From NCBI GenBank assembly GCA_028819075.1, contig JAPPMM010000018.1:1-64000 (forward strand): a DNA stretch of 64,000 bases. The letters are read 5' to 3'. Positions within the stretch are counted from its first letter, which is position 1. Each line of letters opens with the position of its first letter. Below are positions 59,711 through 64,000 of this stretch, in pieces. The stretch is from Gammaproteobacteria bacterium. GTDB taxonomy: Bacteria; Gemmatimonadota; Gemmatimonadetes; Longimicrobiales; Gaopeijiaceae. Made by a program: the position numbers and the translations under genes. The notes under the pieces were generated by a model that made no database searches, was not told where the DNA came from, and saw only the letters and a program-made list of their open reading frames with translations.

Positions 59711-60400
59711 TCAGATCAGCCGCAACTGCTCCCCGACGGGCCGCAGAAGGTCCGGGTCGTCGTTCACGACGCTGTTCACTCGCGCGCTGACGGGCCGTCG
59801 TTGGTACGGCCCGGGATTGGGGGTGCTCAGTCGATCGAGAAGCTCGTGGGCCTGACTGGAAGGGTCAAGCCACTCTGCGAACCACTCCGGATCCACGATG
59901 GCGGGCTGCCGGTGGTGGATGTCCGTGAGTGCGGTCGCCGCCGGCGTGGTGAGGATCGCGAAGGACTCGACGACTTCCCGCCGCGCCTCCCAGCGTTCCC
60001 AGATGCCGGCAAAGGAGATGGGCCCTCCGCCGACCAGCGTCAGGTAGAACGGCTGCCTCGTCTGCGACGGCCCCTGCCATTCAAACCAGCCGTTGGCGGG
60101 AACGAGGCAACGCCGCTCGCGAAAGGCGTCCGCGAACACCCGCTTCTCGCGAATCGTCTCTGCGCGCGCGTTGATCAGCGGCGGCCCCGCGCCAGCGTCC
60201 TTCCACCACGAGGGGACGAGGCCCCAGCGGAGCTCCGCGATGTGCCGGCTGCCGCCGTCATCGACACGGCAGACCGCGAAATCCTGCGTCGGAGCGCCGT
60301 TGTAGCGGGGATCTCGCGCCAGCGAAGGGGGAGGTCCGGTCAAGCCGTAGAGGTCGTAGACTTCCCGCGGCGACGCCTTCTGGGTGAAGCGTCCACACAT
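59711..60400 (-). CDS. HMCES/YedK SOS response-associated protein
   Basis: A 229-residue enzyme that forms a thiazolidine crosslink with abasic sites in single-stranded DNA, protecting them. Cys2 after the removed Met (MCGRFT), Asn in RYNGAPTQ, Glu in CLVPANGWFEW and His in LTDIHHRQPAI make up the catalytic set; HRQP instead of the usual HxRMP is a mild variation. Length is normal. It is a single gene, divergent from the membrane-protein gene at 60548. No LexA-type box was recognised in the shared upstream region. Confidence 0.92.
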   Translation of the reverse strand: MCGRFTQKASPREVYDLYGLTGPPPSLARDPRYNGAPTQDFAVCRVDDGGSRHIAELRWGLVPSWWKDAGAGPPLINARAETIREKRVFADAFRERRCLVPANGWFEWQGPSQTRQPFYLTLVGGGPISFAGIWERWEARREVVESFAILTTPAATALTDIHHRQPAIVDPEWFAEWLDPSSQAHELLDRLSTPNPGPYQRRPVSARVNSVVNDDPDLLRPVGEQLRLI

Positions 60401-60547
60401 CAGTCAGGTGTTCCCGGTCCCGTCCTCGACATCGATGTACAAGAGAATCCCGATGTTGCCTTCCAGGCACCCCCGGTTCTACCGTCCACTGTGGGATGAT
60501 GGGTACCAGAGGTCCACCGGAACGTCGTCATCTGCAACCTGGCGGAC

Positions 60548-61630
60548 ATGTTCAAGACGGGCTACATCCTGAATCGCCGAGCGGACATCGTCTGGTTCCT
60601 CGGGCTGCCTTTCTTCGCCGTCGCGCTCGCGCTGGGCTTCCAGGCCTGGCTCCCCTACGTGGCGGTGGCGTCCATCAATCTGTGGATCACCATCCCCCAT
60701 CACTACGCCGGGTGGGTGCGCTCCTACGGGATGCCCGACATCTGGGAGCGCTTCAGAAACCGGCTCATCGCCGGCCCGATCGTCATCGTCGGCTTCACCG
60801 TCCTGGGCCTGCAGTTCGCGCCCATCACCCTGCTGCTGCTGGTCACCGCCTGGGACCATCAGCACAGCCTCATGCAGCAGCACGGGCTCGCGCGCATCTA
60901 CGACTTCAAGGCCGGCGCCGGGCTTCCCTCGACGCGTCGCTTCGACCTCGGCCTGCACTGCGTGCTGTACGGCTACATGTTCATCAGCGCACCCATGTTC
61001 CGCTTCCTGTGGATCCGGGAGCTGCACCGCATGCACGTGCCGGTGTCGGCGGGCTTCGTGGACGGGCTGCTGACGGTCAGCCAGATCGTGCTGGTGGGAT
61101 ATCTGATCGTCTACGCGCTGCACCTGCGGCAGATCGCGGCCGCGGGCGGAACCATCAACCCCATCAAGTACCTGTTCATCGGGGCCAGCTACTTCCTCTG
61201 GTACTTCGTGGCCTGGCAGACCACCTCGATCCTGCTCTACGCGGTCGCGCACCGTCTCATGCACGGCGTCCAGTACATCGTCATGGTGTATTCCTACATG
61301 CGCCGTACCGCCAGCAAGGGGACCTCCAGACCCGGCTTCTGGTCGCGGGTGACCGGCAAGGGCAGGCTGCGCTGGTTCCTCGTGGGCGGCGCGGCCTACG
61401 CCGTCCTCTTCCAGCTCCTCATCAACCGTCCGCTGGACGAGTTCGGGTTCGGGGTGGTGAACTTCGCCCCCTATCCCGCGCTGCCCGAGTTCGGCATTCC
61501 GGCGCTCGACTACTCCAGCGGCTACGCCCTCTTCTCGCAGATGATGGTCTACGCCTACGGGCTCATGCACTACTACCTCGACTCGTTCATCTGGAAGGTG
61601 CGCGACAAGCAGACCCAGCGGGGGCTCTAG
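60548..61630 (+). CDS. Histidine-rich polytopic membrane protein of unknown function
   Basis: A 360-residue protein with about eight helices. Conserved-looking histidine clusters lie at helix ends: HHYAGWVRSYG (about 55), WDHQHSLMQQHGLARIYD (about 105-125), HRLMHGVQYIV (about 240) and MHYYLDSFIWK at the C-terminus. The spacing recalls membrane di-metal oxidases or desaturases, but it matches none of those families by motif. The start ATG has only a weak ribosome-binding site (CTGGCGG). The following gene overlaps its stop codon, so the two are one unit. Metal-dependent enzyme is a guess; gene reality is certain. Confidence 0.7.
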   Translation: MFKTGYILNRRADIVWFLGLPFFAVALALGFQAWLPYVAVASINLWITIPHHYAGWVRSYGMPDIWERFRNRLIAGPIVIVGFTVLGLQFAPITLLLLVTAWDHQHSLMQQHGLARIYDFKAGAGLPSTRRFDLGLHCVLYGYMFISAPMFRFLWIRELHRMHVPVSAGFVDGLLTVSQIVLVGYLIVYALHLRQIAAAGGTINPIKYLFIGASYFLWYFVAWQTTSILLYAVAHRLMHGVQYIVMVYSYMRRTASKGTSRPGFWSRVTGKGRLRWFLVGGAAYAVLFQLLINRPLDEFGFGVVNFAPYPALPEFGIPALDYSSGYALFSQMMVYAYGLMHYYLDSFIWKVRDKQTQRGL

Positions 61631-62298
61631 TGGCCGACTGGTACAGGCGTTATCGCATGCTGATCGGCATCTACGTGATCGCCGTCATCGTGGGGGGCCG
61701 GGAGTACCTGGTGTCGCGCGGACAGGAGCCGGTCGACTTCCTCAACGAGAAGTGGGGGGACATGACCGATGTCGTGTCGGTCATCAACCCCGGAGACCCG
61801 GATACGGAATTCCTGGAGGCCGTTCAGGCGCTGCAGCAGGGCGACGACGAGACCTTCCTGGCTCTCCTGGAAGAGGCGCTCGCCTCGGACGTCAAGCACA
61901 ACGATCTGCTGCTCCAGTCCTACGCCCAGCACCTGCTGAACACGGGGACGGACCACGAGCAGGTGAACGCGGCCCTCAACCGCTGGCGCGAGAACCATCC
62001 CTTCTCCGTGGAGACGGTGTGGCTTCCGCTCGCGACCGGGCCGCGAGGCGCCACGGATCTGTCGGATCTGAACCGGGCCTTCTCCGAGGTGCAGTGGGTG
62101 ACCGACACCAGGATCGAGTCCTACGGGGACGGCAGCGCCCAGCGCTGGCGCGCCACCATCACGTTCCGACCGGGTCAGCCGGTGGACATCCGGGACGCGG
62201 TCGCGGCCGCCAGCGTGCTGGCCCTCCCCCCGGGCCAGCGGCATCTCTACGAAGTGACCTGCGTGAACCTCACCGACTGCAGCGCCGAGCGGCGGTAG
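61630..62298 (+). CDS. Single-helix companion protein of the histidine-rich membrane protein
   Basis: A 222-residue protein with one N-terminal helix (RMLIGIYVIAVIVGGREYLV) and an extracytoplasmic part with TPR-like helices (EFLEAVQALQQGDDETFLALLEEALASD, LLQSYAQHLL) and a C-terminal small beta-domain ending with two Cys (VTCVNLTDC) that could form a disulfide. GTG at 61630 shares one base with the upstream stop. No family recognised. Tight coupling suggests a complex with the upstream membrane protein. Confidence 0.65.
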   Translation: MADWYRRYRMLIGIYVIAVIVGGREYLVSRGQEPVDFLNEKWGDMTDVVSVINPGDPDTEFLEAVQALQQGDDETFLALLEEALASDVKHNDLLLQSYAQHLLNTGTDHEQVNAALNRWRENHPFSVETVWLPLATGPRGATDLSDLNRAFSEVQWVTDTRIESYGDGSAQRWRATITFRPGQPVDIRDAVAAASVLALPPGQRHLYEVTCVNLTDCSAERR

Positions 62299-62314
62299 CC
62301 GGGCTCGCTTCAGC

Positions 62315-62806
62315 CTACCGTCCCACGGGTACAGAGATCAGCGGCACCATCAGATCCGGGTCCGGATCGGGCGGCGCGGGCTCGCCCTCGGACTCCAGAA
62401 TGAAGCTGAGGATCGCTGCCACGCCACCGGCGACGACCCCCACGAAGGCGGAAGTGGCGAGCCCGTTCAGGGAACGGCGTTCCGTCGCGAGTATTTCGCC
62501 CTCGGGGATGCGCAGCGTCTGCTCGAGCCCGACCGCCTGGAAGCCCACCTGCCTCCGCGCGACCTCTACCATCAGCAACAGATCGCCGGCGTCCCGTCCG
62601 ACAACCGTCCCGCGCACCCTGGGCAAGGCCTGGTCCACCTCGTAGACCTCCCGGAAGTCCTCTGCGCCGGCCTGGGTCACGTAGACTCTCACCGGCTCCC
62701 CGGGCGCCGCCGCCGCCGTTTCCATCGGCACGTAGCGGTAACACGCGGAGAACAGCAGCAAGGTCGCGACAGTGCAGATGGCCTGTCTCGCGTTCGTCCC
62801 TCGCAT
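62315..62806 (-). CDS. Small hypothetical lipoprotein
   Basis: A 163-residue protein with a lipoprotein signal (ICTVATLLLFSACYRYV). The middle is a short beta-rich segment (RVRGTVVGRDAGDLLLMVEV, LEQTLRIPEGEIL) like a small ligand- or RNA-free beta-barrel, followed by a hydrophobic helix (LATSAFVGVVAGGVAAILSFIL) and a Pro/Asp-rich tail. This layout (CYxY start, IPxxEI) recurs in Gemmatimonadota hypothetical lipoproteins as I recall. Function unknown. Confidence 0.65.
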   Translation of the reverse strand: MRGTNARQAICTVATLLLFSACYRYVPMETAAAAPGEPVRVYVTQAGAEDFREVYEVDQALPRVRGTVVGRDAGDLLLMVEVARRQVGFQAVGLEQTLRIPEGEILATERRSLNGLATSAFVGVVAGGVAAILSFILESEGEPAPPDPDPDLMVPLISVPVGR

Positions 62807-63161
62807 GGCACCTCCCGGCCGGCCGACGACGGGCTCGAGCGAGGCACCGTGTCGCGCGCAAATCGATGGGCGTTCGGTTGACGATTATCGCGCCGCCGCG
62901 GACGCGCGCAACCCCCGAAAGCCTCGACGCCGGCTCCGGTCTCCCAACTGCCGCCCGCGCGGCTGCTTGCGTGACCCCCACTCACGGCCAATTCTACACG
63001 TTTGCGGTTCGACCCCTCTATTCACCAGCACCAGCGTCGTTTGGGACGGCAGTTCGGTCAACGCGCGGTCTGGGAGTTCGTCCCAGGGGCTTTTGGCAGG
63101 AGTCTGTTTCTCGGCGCACCGGGCGCAACGCCGGTGACTTGCGTCGCCGAAGGAGGGCTCC
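62807..63161. other. Intergenic region between divergent lipoprotein and TonB-receptor genes
   Basis: 355 bases that must contain both promoters. I do not see a convincing promoter pair, hairpin with T-run or small gene. AAGGAGGG at 63150-63157 is the ribosome-binding site of the receptor gene. Confidence 0.5.
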
Positions 63162-64000
63162 ATGTCCCGATTGTCCCTGTTCTTTCCACACAGACCCCGC
63201 GGGCCTGGTCGATTGGAAGGAGGGTTGGCCGTTCTCATTGTGGCGGGTCTCTCGATGCTCTCCCCACTGCCCGCGCACGCCCAGAACGGCCGCATCACGG
63301 GAATCGTCACCGACGCCCAGTCGGGCGCTCCGGTCGGCGAGGTGCAGGTGTACGTGGTCGGTTCCACCCTGGGGACGCTGACCCGGTCGAACGGGCGCTA
63401 CCTCATCCTCAACGTACCTCCGGGTTCGTACGAACTCCGGGCGGAGCGCATCGGCTTCCAGACGGTGACCGAATCGGTCGACGTGCCCGTTGACGGCACC
63501 GTCACCCGGGACTTTGCTCTGACGACGGAGGCGCTGGGGCTCGACGAGATCGTCGTGACCGGGGCGGCGGGGGCCGCGCGCCGGCGCGAGATCGGCAACG
63601 CCATCGCCCAGATCAACCTCACCGACATCCCCGAGCGCGAGGCCAACGTGTCCGACCTGCTGCAGGCGGCCGCGCCCGGCATACAGGTGATCGGCGGAAG
63701 CAGCGAGCCCGCGCAGGGCAAGCAGATCCGCCTGCGCGGCAACTCCAGCGTGGCCATGTCGAACCAGCCGATCATCTATGTGGACGGCGTGAGGATCATG
63801 GACGACGCCTTCCCGGTGGTGGCCACCCCCGGCACCGGGCTGGGACGTCCGTCGCTCATCACGGTGACCCCGCTCGACATGATCAACCCCAACGACATCG
63901 AGCGCATCGAGGTCATCAAAGGCTCCGCGGCGACCACCCTGTATGGCACCGAGGCCTCGGCCGGCGTCATCCAGGTCTTCACCAAGCGCGGCTCCGCCGG
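63162..64000 (+). CDS. TonB-dependent receptor with carboxypeptidase-regulatory-like domain (5' part)
   Basis: The first 279 residues of a gene cut by the window end. ATG at 63162 follows AAGGAGGG. A signal peptide (LIVAGLSMLSPLPAHAQ) is followed by a carboxypeptidase-regulatory-like domain (GRITGIVTDAQSGAPVGEVQV, LRAERIGFQTVTESVDV), the TonB-box-like region LGLDEIVVTG, and the plug domain (VSDLLQAAAPGIQVIGGSS, IRLRGNSSVAM, PIIYVDGVRI, NPNDIERIEVIKGSAATTLYGTEASAGVIQVFTKRG). This is the SusC/RagA-like arrangement common in Gemmatimonadota and Bacteroidota. The barrel lies beyond the window, and so would any SusD-like partner. Substrate cannot be inferred. Confidence 0.92.
   Translation, partial: MSRLSLFFPHRPRGPGRLEGGLAVLIVAGLSMLSPLPAHAQNGRITGIVTDAQSGAPVGEVQVYVVGSTLGTLTRSNGRYLILNVPPGSYELRAERIGFQTVTESVDVPVDGTVTRDFALTTEALGLDEIVVTGAAGAARRREIGNAIAQINLTDIPEREANVSDLLQAAAPGIQVIGGSSEPAQGKQIRLRGNSSVAMSNQPIIYVDGVRIMDDAFPVVATPGTGLGRPSLITVTPLDMINPNDIERIEVIKGSAATTLYGTEASAGVIQVFTKRGSA

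Overview
This window is GC-rich bacterial chromosome with tightly packed genes, many of which overlap as ATGA or GTGA. A TonB-dependent receptor with a carboxypeptidase-regulatory-like N-terminus, gliding-type (GldA/GldFG) ABC genes, two DUF4159 proteins, a MoxR-DUF58-BatA-DUF4175 block and many lipoproteins or Tat-exported proteins suggest a Gram-negative bacterium of the Gemmatimonadota or a nearby lineage. That placement is inferred from gene content, not from a marker gene.

Layout. 0-1.5 kb: a 5'-truncated glycoside-hydrolase-like gene and a RES/Xre-type toxin-antitoxin pair. 1.5-11.1 kb (minus strand): a sugar-uptake operon with two (alpha/alpha)6-barrel glycoside hydrolases around a complete ABC importer; one permease carries a large extra N-terminal region. 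11.1-13.1 kb: a degraded patch with a DUF6624 protein, a higBA locus whose toxin is internally deleted, and a nuclease N-terminal remnant. 13.1-19.0 kb: a metallo-beta-lactamase-like lipoprotein diverges from a gliding-type ABC operon whose leader holds a promoter, a strong intrinsic terminator and a possible antiterminator. 19.1-23.3 kb: a LolA-like protein with a LolCDE/MacB-like exporter.

23.3-35.6 kb is the most notable region: a RiPP (ribosomal peptide natural product) cluster of the NHLP/TOMM type. It encodes a conserved unknown protein, a compact flavin-dependent halogenase-like enzyme, a three-gene NHLM export system (adaptor, C39 peptidase-ABC, second ABC), a protein joining an NHLP leader-like segment to a squalene/terpene-cyclase-like domain, and a ThiF-YcaO cyclodehydratase fusion. 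On the opposite strand, convergent with the cyclodehydratase gene, is an 83-residue precursor whose leader is followed by the very short core LCCCW. A coherent model is cyclisation of the three cysteines by YcaO, modification of the terminal tryptophan by the halogenase, and cleavage and export by the C39 transporter. The cyclase with its own leader-like domain has no obvious precedent known to me.

35.7-39.4 kb (minus): an AlkB-type membrane di-iron oxygenase fused to part of a GlnE-like nucleotidyltransferase and interrupted by an in-frame stop, then msrQ/msrP. 39.5-55.1 kb (minus): a nine-gene run (DUF4159, VWA membrane protein, caspase-like protein lacking its cysteine, TPR-gluzincin peptidase, second DUF4159, MoxR, DUF58, BatA-like, DUF4175), probably an envelope-associated AAA/VWA system. 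55.4-64 kb: alpha/beta-hydrolase lipoprotein, PorV-like barrel, PhoX phosphatase, HMCES/YedK protein, a histidine-rich membrane protein with a partner, a small lipoprotein, and the 5' part of a TonB-dependent receptor that runs off the window. I recognised no tRNA, rRNA, CRISPR array or insertion sequence.
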